A stretch of DNA of 64,000 nucleotides from VAXT01 sp963794605 (GTDB lineage Bacteria > Actinomycetota > Thermoleophilia > Gaiellales > Gaiellaceae), in contig CAWCEN010000002.1 in NCBI GenBank assembly GCA_963794605.1, positions 1,364,001 through 1,428,000 on the forward strand, in the 5' to 3' direction. This document shows, in pieces, positions 1 through 7,713 of the stretch; positions within the stretch are counted from its first letter, which is position 1; every line of letters starts with the position of its first letter. The notes under the pieces were generated by a model. It saw nothing but the letters and a program-made list of their open reading frames with translations, had not been told where the DNA came from and ran no database searches. A program made the position numbers and the translations under genes.

Positions 1-18
1 TCGTCGAGTCCGAACATC

Positions 19-1383
19 TCAGCTCACTTTCGGGATGGCCCGCACGGTCATGGCCGCGCCGGCGATGACGATAACGAGAGCGCTGATCGCCGGGAGCAGG
101 CCGACCACGCGGCCCTGGAGCTCGAAGCGGCGAAACGTGCGCTTGGCGAGGATCGCGGCGAGCCCGATCCCCGTGATCGAGAGCGCGAGCCCGGCGCTGA
201 ACGCGACGATCAGGCCGAGCCCGAGAGCGATGCGGTGGAGCGAGATAGCCGCGAGGAGCACGACGAGCGCGGACGGGCAGGGGAGGAGCCCGCCGGAGAT
301 GCCGACGGCGGTCAGCGAGCGCCAGCCGAGCTCCCCGTGGCCATGGCTGTGGTGGTGATGGTGGTGCCCGTGGCTGTGGGCGCGCCGGTGCCGAATCCGT
401 CCGATCAGCACCGAGGCGCCGACGCCGATCACGAGCAGCCCGGAGACGAGCCCGATCCACGGGTAGAGCTGCTCGGGGACGATGAACTGCGAGAGCCCGA
501 GCGTCACGAAGCCGAGCGTGAAGACGCCGATCGTGTGCGTCGCGGTGACGATCAGCCCGAGCGCGGCCGCGTGGCGCGGCTTCCCGCGCTGGCCGACGAG
601 GTACGCGGTGATGATCGCCTTCCCGTGCCCGGGCGAGAGCGCGTGCGCCGAGCCCCAGAAGAACGCGAGCGCGAGCGAGATCAGGATCACGCCGACGCCG
701 AGGTCGTCGCGTGCGATCAGGCTCGCGAAGCCGCCGTCGCCGGTCGCGCGGACTGCAGCGCGGGCGGACAGCTCGGAGCGCGACTCGAGCTTCGGCGCGC
801 TGCCCGGCCCGTCGCCGGGTCGGACGGTCGCCGTCGCGCTCGTGACCTCGAGCGGGCTGCTCAGCAGGTCCTTCGGGTAGGCGGCCAGCTCGTGGCTGAC
901 GCTCGTCGACGGGACCGACGAGGACGCGGCGCTCGCGCCGTCACGGGCCGCGAGCACGACCTCTTTCCAGCCGATCCGGTCGTTGAAGTTCGTGTCCCGG
1001 AACTCGAGGCGCCCCGAGGTCGCGGGGGCTGTGTAGACGGCTTCCAAGCGAAGCGTGCGCAGGCCGGCCGCTCCGGGCGGGAAGGCGAGCGCGTGGTCGA
1101 GCGGCATGAGCACGACCTTTCGGCCATCGAGCCGCAGGTCGAGCCCGCGGCCGATCCGGGCCGCAAGCTCCCGCTCGTAGTCGCGCTCGTCGGTGACCTT
1201 CTGCCGCTCCTGGAACGCCGGGATCTCGGCCATGTCCAGGACGTACTTGACGTAGACGCGGTCGCCGGAGAGCTCGATCCCGCTGAAGCGGTTGACCGTG
1301 AAGTTCCCGAGCGGGTGCGCGTTCGCAGCGGCCGGAGCCGCGAGCGCCGCGACGAGCCCGATCAGGATCGCGAGCCGCTTCAC
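19..1383 (-). CDS. NicO/HupE-type nickel/cobalt permease with extracytoplasmic N-terminal domain
   Basis: About 454 residues. A signal peptide (VKRLAILIGLVAALAAPAAA) is followed by the mature start HPLGNFTVNRFSG, then an extracytoplasmic domain of roughly 200 residues. The second half is a membrane permease with the motif HALSPGHGKAI, a histidine-rich loop (HSHGHHHHHHSHGHG) and GGLLPCPSALVVL, all typical of the NicO/HupE family of metal exporters or importers. The GTG start overlaps the stop of the TPR gene by four bases (GTGA), so translation is probably coupled. It is the last gene of a run with two DUF4331 proteins and the TPR protein. Family is clear; metal and transport direction cannot be read from sequence. 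Confidence 0.85.
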   Translation of the reverse strand: MKRLAILIGLVAALAAPAAANAHPLGNFTVNRFSGIELSGDRVYVKYVLDMAEIPAFQERQKVTDERDYERELAARIGRGLDLRLDGRKVVLMPLDHALAFPPGAAGLRTLRLEAVYTAPATSGRLEFRDTNFNDRIGWKEVVLAARDGASAASSSVPSTSVSHELAAYPKDLLSSPLEVTSATATVRPGDGPGSAPKLESRSELSARAAVRATGDGGFASLIARDDLGVGVILISLALAFFWGSAHALSPGHGKAIITAYLVGQRGKPRHAAALGLIVTATHTIGVFTLGFVTLGLSQFIVPEQLYPWIGLVSGLLVIGVGASVLIGRIRHRRAHSHGHHHHHHSHGHGELGWRSLTAVGISGGLLPCPSALVVLLAAISLHRIALGLGLIVAFSAGLALSITGIGLAAILAKRTFRRFELQGRVVGLLPAISALVIVIAGAAMTVRAIPKVS

Positions 1384-2697
1384 GACGCGTACCTCCGGGC
1401 GAGCGGGCTCCAGATGAGCGAGAAGTGCGGGTTCAAGCGCACCGCCTTGACGAACCACGAGCGCGACTCGTGCCCGAGACAGCGCTCGATCATCCCGCGG
1501 TGGAAGTACTTGAGCGCGTCGTGCGTGCCGAGGCGCAGCGCTCGCCGCGAGTAGGGAAGCGCTTCGGCGCAGCGCCCGTTCCGTTCGAGCGCCCACGCGA
1601 GGACGTCGTCGCCGTCGATGCTCGGGCGCGCGCGTCGCGCCTGCCGCGCGGCCGCAAGCGCGCGCCCAAGCCTGACGCCGTGGTCGGCGTCGAACTGTGC
1701 AATCTCGAGATCCGTCCGCACGCCGTTCGCGGCCAGCAACCGCTGCATCACGCCGACGAGCGCGTACTGCTGCTGCGCCGCGCGAGGGCGACCGCGTCGG
1801 GCGTAGAGGTCGCCGAGCGTGGCGACGGTCTGCGGAAGCGGCAGCACGTCGGCAGCGCGCCGGGCCAGCGAGAGAGCGGCGCGATGGCGGCCCTTCGCCT
1901 CCTCGACGAGCGCGAGCGGCTCCAGTGCGTAGACGTAGCCGGGAAAGACGGAGAGCGCTGCGCGGTAGTGAGACTCCGCTTCTCCAACTCGGCCGCGTGA
2001 CCACGCGAGCTTGCCGAGCTGCGTCTCGACCCAGGCCGTCGGCTCGGGTTGCCCGCCGGCCGCGTCGAGCGCGAGCGTCATCGCCTGCTTCGGCTGCGTC
2101 GGACCGGCCGAGCAGTTCGCGCGCGTACGAAACCCGCGAGTACGACGAGAGGTCCGGCCGCAGCGAGCTCATGTGGTCGAACGCCCGGAACGCCTCGTCG
2201 TAGCGGCCGAGCTCGACGAGCGCGTCGCCGAGGACGCCGTAGTTGCGCGCCGTGTACGGAGCGAGCCGCACGGCTTCGCGTCCGAGCACCAGTGCTTCGC
2301 CGAACCGGTGCCTGGCCAACGCCAGCGATCCGAGCGCGCTCGCCGTGGCGGAATCCTTCGGATCGAGCTTTCGGGCGCGATCGAGCGCCTGCTCGGACTT
2401 CGTGTAGTAGGCCGGGTTGCCCGTCTCGCGGGCGCGCTGCTGGTACGCGAGACCGAGCAGCCTGTAGCCCTTCGCGTCGCCCGGGCGAGAGCGCAGCTGA
2501 TCCGCGAGCCGCCGGATGAACGACGCGGTGTCTCCGCCGGAGAAGCCGGCGGCGAAGCTCTCGCCCGCGGCCGAAGCCTTCACCGGAACCGCGCCGGCCG
2601 TCCCGCCCGAGTCCCGGAGCGCTCCGCCGACGAGGGAGACGGCGGCGACGAGTGCCGCCGCCGTCCCTCCGAGAACGAGTCTCGTCTGCCTCGTCAC
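1380..2697 (-). CDS. Secreted or membrane-anchored TPR protein, broken by a one-base frameshift
   Basis: The reading frame from GTG at 2697 gives an N-terminal hydrophobic segment and tetratricopeptide repeats up to about 2084 (ends YARELLGRSDAAEA). TPR-like sequence then resumes in another frame (MTLALDAAGGQPEP) to the stop at 1380. Removing one G from the GGCG near 2083-2085 rejoins the frames as DAAEAAMTLALDA, so one extra base explains the break. Intact length would be about 439 residues. It starts four bases after the upstream DUF4331 gene and overlaps the NicO gene, so it belongs to the same operon. Helical repeats suggest a protein-binding or scaffold role outside the membrane. A sequencing error is as likely as a real pseudogene. 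Confidence 0.8.
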
Positions 2698-2701
2698 GTT
2701 C

Positions 2702-4180
2702 CTAGGGGTTGTCGTGCTGTCGGTTTCGCCCGTCTGCCGGCGTGGCGAGGAACGGGAAGCTGCCGGAGAGCGCAGCGTCGTCCGTGTTCACCCCGTCGGC
2801 CGCGCGGGCCGCGATGTAGTTGGGGCCGCCGACGACGCGGATCGCGATGTCGGTGACGTCGTCCTTCGGGCGTCGTCCGTTCGGCCAACCGGCCGGATCG
2901 GGCGTGTCCGCGAGGACCGTCATCCGCTTCTGATCCGCGAATGCCGTCGGAGGAACCATCAGGTTCAGCCGCAGGAGCTCCGAGAGCCGGCTGTCGCTCG
3001 GCTGGTACTTGAGCAACAGGTCGCGGAGATCCGTGCGGTTCGTCTTCGCCGCGGGAACACCGAACACGAGCTCCAGTGCCAGCGCTAGGCGCGGGTTGAG
3101 GTAGTAGTCCTCGAACCTGCTCTCCTGCTCCGGCTCGAGCGAGTTCCAGCGGTCCTTGTCGACCGTGCCGATGATCGTCTCGTTGACCAGCGGGTTCGCC
3201 AGACGCTGCACCTGCCTGAAGCCCCCGCGGCCAGCGCCGTCGACCTCGACGTGCGGCCGGCTCGTGCTGGCGTAGGCGCCGATGTTCGTTGCGCCCGTGT
3301 CGCCGGTCAGCATCGAGGCCGGCAGCTCGATCGCGATCGAGTGGACGTTGAAGCCCGACAGCATGTCCGTGCCGAACGGGTTCACGTTGTCGTTCGCGTC
3401 TTCTGCCTGACTCTCGATCGGGGGCGTGCGCCTCAGGTTGAGCGTGTCGAAGACGCCTCCGAGGTCGATGTAGAACGGGTCCTGCCGCTGGCCGGCGAAG
3501 ACCTTGATCCCGTTGCCCAGGTCATACGTGCCCTGAGCGGCGAGCGATGCGTAGTCGGGCATCGTCCGCGGGCCGACGTTCGAAGGGACCGCGATCAGGC
3601 CGCTGGCGACCCGAGTGCGGTGATGTCCGCGAACGAGCGTGACCGAGTAGCGCTGGCGCAGTCCGAGGCCCTCTGAGCCCGGCCCGTCGAGCGCGGTGAT
3701 CGGCGGCAGCCCGCCTGCCCCGCCCACATACGAGAGCGGGAGCGTGAACTGGCGGGGGATGCCGCGGATCGGCTCGGTCTTGAAGCGGAACTCGAGCTCG
3801 ACGTCGTCCGCCTCGCCGTCCCCGTTGTTGTCGACGGAGAACTTGTAGAGGACGTTCGGATCGAAGTTCCAGTAGTTCGGCCCCGAGCTCGGCTCTTCGC
3901 CGGGGATCACGTCCATGATCAACGCGACCTTGTCCTGCTGACCCAGCGCGTAGTCGCGGAACATGAAGAAGTCCGTGATGTCCGCGGTCGGATCGAGCGA
4001 GATGAGTGGTGCTTCTCGATGGCTCGCCCCCTGGGCCGCCTGCGGGCCTGTTCCGCGCGCGAAGAGCGCGAGGAAGAGCGCGCCGACGGCGAGCCCCAGT
4101 GCAACGGCGATCTTCCTTCTGTCGACGGTGTTGGTCACTGCCTCTCCTCCCAGACCCCGTTCGTTTTGCCTTGTTCGCAT
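2702..4180 (-). CDS. Secreted DUF4331 family protein (second copy)
   Basis: About 492 residues. A signal sequence (KIAVALGLAVGALFLALFAR) is followed by the mature start ASHREAPLISLDPTADITDF, the DUF4331 hallmark. The rest is a beta-rich extracellular domain, including GGPNYIAARAADGVNTDDA near the end. ATG 4180 has GGAGGA seven bases upstream. A GTG at 4138 preceded by GGGAGGAGAGG would give a shorter, more standard signal peptide and is a good alternative. It is about a third identical by eye to the DUF4331 gene just upstream, so the pair looks like an old tandem duplication. The family has no established function. Confidence 0.85.
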   Translation of the reverse strand: MRTRQNERGLGGEAVTNTVDRRKIAVALGLAVGALFLALFARGTGPQAAQGASHREAPLISLDPTADITDFFMFRDYALGQQDKVALIMDVIPGEEPSSGPNYWNFDPNVLYKFSVDNNGDGEADDVELEFRFKTEPIRGIPRQFTLPLSYVGGAGGLPPITALDGPGSEGLGLRQRYSVTLVRGHHRTRVASGLIAVPSNVGPRTMPDYASLAAQGTYDLGNGIKVFAGQRQDPFYIDLGGVFDTLNLRRTPPIESQAEDANDNVNPFGTDMLSGFNVHSIAIELPASMLTGDTGATNIGAYASTSRPHVEVDGAGRGGFRQVQRLANPLVNETIIGTVDKDRWNSLEPEQESRFEDYYLNPRLALALELVFGVPAAKTNRTDLRDLLLKYQPSDSRLSELLRLNLMVPPTAFADQKRMTVLADTPDPAGWPNGRRPKDDVTDIAIRVVGGPNYIAARAADGVNTDDAALSGSFPFLATPADGRNRQHDNP

Positions 4181-4201
4181 GAGTGGGTCCTCCGGTTCGA
4201 T

Positions 4202-4231
4202 GGAGAGCCCGCCCGTGCGGACGGGCTCTCC
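4202..4231 (-). terminator. GC-rich hairpin between the two DUF4331 genes
   Basis: GGAGAGCCCG and CGGGCTCTCC form a perfect 10-bp stem around a 10-base loop, ten bases past the stop of the first DUF4331 gene. No T-tract follows, so it may be a partial terminator or an mRNA-stabilising hairpin setting unequal expression of the two genes. Confidence 0.5.
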
Positions 4232-4241
4232 TGAGGGACGG

Positions 4242-5546
4242 CTACTTGCCCTTCTCGTTGGCGAACCCCGAGCCGGGATCCGCCTCGTACGGGAAGACGC
4301 CCAGCCGCGGGCGGTCGGGGCCGTCGACGCCGTCGCCGAGCGGCACCTTCTTGCCGACGAGCGCGCCGGCCACTGCCTGCTCGGCGATGTCGACGACGTC
4401 GTCGCCGAGCCGCCGGCCGTTCGGCCAGCCCTGCAGGTCGCCGCCGAGCACGCCGAGCCTGCTGAAGTCACTCGGCGGTGTGACGGGAACCGAGAGGTTG
4501 ACCCGCAGCATGTCCGCGAGCGTCGGGCCCGTGTAGTTGAGCTTCGGGTCGTTCACGCCCGTGAGCAGCACCGAGACGAGGTCCTTGCGGTTCTGCTCGG
4601 GGACGCCGAGCTTGTAGAGCTGGTTCATGACCTTGGCGAGGATCGGGGCGCGGTAGAAGCGCTGGAAGTACTTGTCGCGCGAGGGCGTCCAGTGGTTCCA
4701 GAGGTCCTTGAGCGCCGTCGGGATCACGACCTCGTTCACGAGTGGGTTGCCGAGGCGTGAGACCTGCGACCAACGCATGTGCGCACGGCCGTTGCCGTTG
4801 ACCTTCACCTGCTGGCGGTCCGTGGTCGACCAGATGCCGATCACGTGGCTCTTCGTGTCGACCTGCGAGATCGGGATCTGGAGCGCGATCGCGTGCACGG
4901 CGTAGCCGGCGAAGAAGTCCTTGCCGCCGCCCTGGTTGCCCGTGCCCTTGCGGATAGCGAGCAGGTCGAAGATCGCCCCGATGTCTGCGTAGAACGCGTC
5001 GTCGCGCTGGCCGGCGAAGGCCTTGCCACCGTCGGGCAGGCTCGTCACGCGCGAGGCGGCGAGCTGCCGGTAGTCCTTGCCCTTCAGCGTCCGCGAGCCG
5101 ATGTTGTTCGGCGGCGTCACACCGCGGGCGATGATCTGGGAGCGCGTCCCGACGATCTTCTCGACCGTGTACGGCTGGACCGTGTTGCCGAGGAAGAGGT
5201 CGCCGGTCTTCCTCGCGAAGCGGAAGCGGTAGATGATCTCCGGCTTCCCGTCGCCGGTCCGGTCGATCTTGATGTTGTACCGAGCGCGCGGCGAGAACGT
5301 GTAGTAGTTCGGCCCCGCGGCCGGGTCCTCACCCGGGATCCAGTTGGAGATGATGGTGAGGCTGTTCGGCTTGTCCGGGCTGCGGAACGCGTAGAGGTCC
5401 GTGTTGTCGGCTGACGGGTCCTCCGAGATCAGCGGCGCTTCCCGGTGGCTTGACGCCTGGCTCGCCTGCGGTCCCGCGTCTCGCGTTGCTGCTGCGAGAA
5501 CCACGGCGCCGGCGATCGCCAGGACGATGAGTGCGAGCTTGCGCAT
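4242..5546 (-). CDS. Secreted DUF4331 family protein (first copy)
   Basis: 434 residues. The signal peptide MRKLALIVLAIAGAVVLAAA leads to SSHREAPLISEDPSADNTDL, the DUF4331 N-terminal signature shared with the next gene. Conserved blocks also include WIPGEDPAAGPNYYTFSP, the region around GRAHMRWSQVSRLGNPLVNE, and the GWPNGRRLGDDVVDIAEQAV segment near the C terminus. ATG 5546 has GAAAGGAG ten bases upstream. It is the first gene of the DUF4331-DUF4331-TPR-NicO run. Location outside the membrane is clear; the role is not known, and the link to a metal permease is only by position. Confidence 0.87.
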   Translation of the reverse strand: MRKLALIVLAIAGAVVLAAATRDAGPQASQASSHREAPLISEDPSADNTDLYAFRSPDKPNSLTIISNWIPGEDPAAGPNYYTFSPRARYNIKIDRTGDGKPEIIYRFRFARKTGDLFLGNTVQPYTVEKIVGTRSQIIARGVTPPNNIGSRTLKGKDYRQLAASRVTSLPDGGKAFAGQRDDAFYADIGAIFDLLAIRKGTGNQGGGKDFFAGYAVHAIALQIPISQVDTKSHVIGIWSTTDRQQVKVNGNGRAHMRWSQVSRLGNPLVNEVVIPTALKDLWNHWTPSRDKYFQRFYRAPILAKVMNQLYKLGVPEQNRKDLVSVLLTGVNDPKLNYTGPTLADMLRVNLSVPVTPPSDFSRLGVLGGDLQGWPNGRRLGDDVVDIAEQAVAGALVGKKVPLGDGVDGPDRPRLGVFPYEADPGSGFANEKGK

Positions 5547-5611
5547 TGAATTGCGGCTCCTTTCGGGTTTGGTCGCCGCTTGTTCGCGCGAGCTACGCCG
5601 GCGGTTCAGAC

Positions 5612-5645
5612 ATCACGCAGAGACGCGTAACGCAGTGGTGCGTCA
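5612..5645. promoter_or_regulatory. Two TNACGCA-type dyads overlapping the 3' end of the ATPase gene
   Basis: TAACGCAGTGGTGCGTCA (5628-5645) is an 18-base imperfect inverted repeat with 7-base arms that ends in the ATPase stop codon. A looser one, TCACGCAGAGACGCGTAA, precedes it at 5612-5629. Both resemble the dyads upstream of the same gene at 6777-6822, suggesting binding sites for one regulator on both sides of the gene. Confidence 0.45.
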
Positions 5646-6770
5646 GGCCTGGCGGCGGAGCCAGTCGGCCAGGAACGGCTCCGCGATGCGGTACTCGCCG
5701 TTCGACCGGGTCACGAGCTCGTTGCGGGTCAGCGCCTGGAGCGCGCGCTGGACTGTGGACGCTCCGGGGAGCTTGTGGCGGCGGCGGTAGTCGCCGCTCA
5801 GCGGGCGTCCGCGTTGCTGGGCAAGTGCTTGGAGCGTGAGCCGCTGGACGGTCGACGCCCCGTCCCAGATCAACTCGAAGTGCGCGTGCTCGGCGCGGAG
5901 CACGTCCGCGAGCGCGCGTTCGTACTCGGCGAGCCGCGCCACGCGAGCCTTCGGCGTCTCTTCCCAGAGGAAGTAGCAGAGCTCCTGGGTCGCGTATGGG
6001 TGGCCGCCGGTGGTCTCCAGCACCGCGGCGATCGTCTCCGGGTCAACCTTCTTGCCGGTGCGCGTGAAGCTGTCGGCGAGGTAGCCCTCGAAGCGCGGCG
6101 GGTCGATGACGCCGAGCTCCATCTGCCTCGCGCTGCGCCAGAAGGGCTCGTTCTCGTCGTTGAAGATCCGCTCCATCATGTGCCGCTTGCTGCCGAGGTA
6201 GACGTGGGCGACCTCAGGTTGCTCCTGGAAGACTGAGCGCATCAGCTTCGGGAGGTCGGGGTCCATCGTGACGACCTCCTGGAACTCGTCGAAGACGAGC
6301 GCGACCTTGCGCTTGCGCTCCGCCGCCAGCTGCCCAGGGAGCTCGAGAAGGCGCTCGATGGTCGCGTCGACGTCCTGCCTCGGGTAGCCGGCGTCGAAGC
6401 TGAAGCTCGGGGCGCCCGTTTCCGGATCGATCGTGACGATCGGGCGGATCCGCAGGTCGGCAAAGATCCGCAGCCGCTCGCGCGCGCGAAAAAGGGCGGA
6501 GGCGATCTCCTCGTAGATCGTGTCCGCGAGCTTCTCGGCGAGCCGCTCCTTCGTGGGCGTGGTCATCAGGTTGACCTGGGCGACGAGGACCTTCTTCTTC
6601 ACGACCTCCTGAATGACGCGCCAGACGAGCGACGTCTTGCCGTAGCGGCGCGGGGCGAGGACGACGACGTCCTGGCCGTTGAGAATGTCTCGCGTGAGCT
6701 CGCGGATCTCGTCCTCGCGGTTCGTGAACGCTTCGTCGAGGGCAAGGGCTCCGTACCGGAAGGGGTTCAC
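5643..6770 (-). CDS. Archaeal-type AAA+ ATPase with C-terminal winged-helix-like region
   Basis: 375 residues from a GTG start. N-terminal NPFRYGALALDEAFTNREDE is the usual opening of the PF01637 ATPase group. Walker A is APRRYGKTS (about 40-48) and Walker B is VALVFDEFQEV (about 156-166). The C-terminal 90 residues (LSGDYRRRHKLPGASTVQRA and onward) look like a helix-turn-helix that would bind nucleic acid. Many such ATPases have unknown roles. A perfect palindrome covers the probable -10 box, and related dyads lie at both ends of the gene, so it may be regulated by its own DNA-binding domain. Nothing around it marks a mobile element beyond these repeats. Confidence 0.8.
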   Translation of the reverse strand: MNPFRYGALALDEAFTNREDEIRELTRDILNGQDVVVLAPRRYGKTSLVWRVIQEVVKKKVLVAQVNLMTTPTKERLAEKLADTIYEEIASALFRARERLRIFADLRIRPIVTIDPETGAPSFSFDAGYPRQDVDATIERLLELPGQLAAERKRKVALVFDEFQEVVTMDPDLPKLMRSVFQEQPEVAHVYLGSKRHMMERIFNDENEPFWRSARQMELGVIDPPRFEGYLADSFTRTGKKVDPETIAAVLETTGGHPYATQELCYFLWEETPKARVARLAEYERALADVLRAEHAHFELIWDGASTVQRLTLQALAQQRGRPLSGDYRRRHKLPGASTVQRALQALTRNELVTRSNGEYRIAEPFLADWLRRQA

Positions 6771-6776
6771 GGCTGA

Positions 6777-6822
6777 AGCGTAACAGTGATTACGCTATGT
6801 TGCGTTACGCACTGATGCGTTA
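6777..6822. promoter_or_regulatory. Operator-like dyads over the ATPase promoter
   Basis: AGCGTAACAGTGATTACGCT (6777-6796) is a perfect 7-bp inverted repeat with a 6-base spacer. Its left arm read on the minus strand is TACGCT, six bases before the ATPase GTG, where a leaderless -10 box is expected. A second dyad, TTACGCACTGATGCGTTA (6805-6822), lies 27 bases further upstream and overlaps the stop codon of the carbamate kinase gene. Binding to the first site would block the promoter. Confidence 0.55.
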
Positions 6823-7713
6823 TCGGTGAATCACGGTGCCCGACGTGCCTTCGAGCGCTTCCGTCAGCGCCGACGAAGAGGTGATCAACGTTTCGCCTCC
6901 AACGTGGGCGAAGGCGACCGCTGCCTCGAGTTTTGGCCCCATCGAGCCCTCCGGAAGCTCTGGCAGCAGGTCTTCGGCTTCCGCGGCGGAGAGTTCCCGG
7001 ATCGGCTCCTGGTTCGACTTCCGATAGTGCCGGTAGAGGCACGGGACCTCGGTCAGGATCACGAGACGCTCGGCGCCGAGGCGCTCGGCGAGGAGAGCCG
7101 ACGCGCGGTCCTTGTCGATCACCGCGTCGACCCCTTTCAGGTAGCCGTTGCGACTGACGACCGGGATCCCTCCACCTCCGCAGGCGACCGCGATCGCGCC
7201 TGCTCCGAGCAGCGCCCGGATCGAGCTCAGTTCGACGATCTCGAGTGGTCGCGGCGACGGTACGAGACGCCGGTAGCCGCGGCCGGCGTCTTCGACGAGC
7301 TGCCAGCCGCGCTCCTGCTCGAGCGCCTGCGCCTCGTCCTCCGAGTAGAACGGCCCGATCGGCTTCGTCGGCCGGTCGAATGCATCGTCGTCCGCTGCGA
7401 CGTGCACGTGCGTGAGCAGGCACGCGACCGGACGCTCGACCGCGCCGGAGAGCTCGGTCTCGATCATTGCGCCGATTTCCGCCTGGGTCTGCGCGACCGC
7501 GAGGTAGAGCGGGAGCGGGGGCACCTCGTCGGCGGCGCGCTCCTGGCGCAGCAGTACGTTTCCGACCTGCGGCCCATTCCCGTGCGTGATCACGACGTCG
7601 CCTTCGCGGACGAGCGGCGCGATCGCTGCGCATGTCTCCCTGAGCGCGGTGAGCTGCTCCGCCGCGGTCCCGCCTCCGAGCGCGTTGCCGCCGAGCGCGA
7701 CGACGACGGTCAC
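6820..7713 (-). CDS. arcC: Carbamate kinase
   Basis: 297 residues, full length for the amino-acid-kinase fold enzyme that interconverts carbamoyl phosphate plus ADP with carbamate plus ATP. MTVVVALGGNALGGG is the N-terminal phosphate-binding loop; ITHGNGPQVGNVLLRQ, VACGGGGIPVV and the AVIDKDRASALLAERL segment are the family's substrate and nucleotide motifs. The GTG start overlaps the stop of the upstream GTPase gene (GTGA). No arginine deiminase or ornithine carbamoyltransferase lies nearby, so it may not serve the classic arginine deiminase route. The pairing with the COG2403-like GTPase suggests a different carbamoyl-phosphate or carbamate use. Confidence 0.92.
   Translation of the reverse strand: MTVVVALGGNALGGGTAAEQLTALRETCAAIAPLVREGDVVITHGNGPQVGNVLLRQERAADEVPPLPLYLAVAQTQAEIGAMIETELSGAVERPVACLLTHVHVAADDDAFDRPTKPIGPFYSEDEAQALEQERGWQLVEDAGRGYRRLVPSPRPLEIVELSSIRALLGAGAIAVACGGGGIPVVSRNGYLKGVDAVIDKDRASALLAERLGAERLVILTEVPCLYRHYRKSNQEPIRELSAAEAEDLLPELPEGSMGPKLEAAVAFAHVGGETLITSSSALTEALEGTSGTVIHR

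Noticed and set aside
235..1554. 439-residue plus-strand frame opposite the NicO and TPR genes
   Set aside because: Mirror of the strand with signal peptide, membrane helices and TPRs; E/R-rich without motifs.
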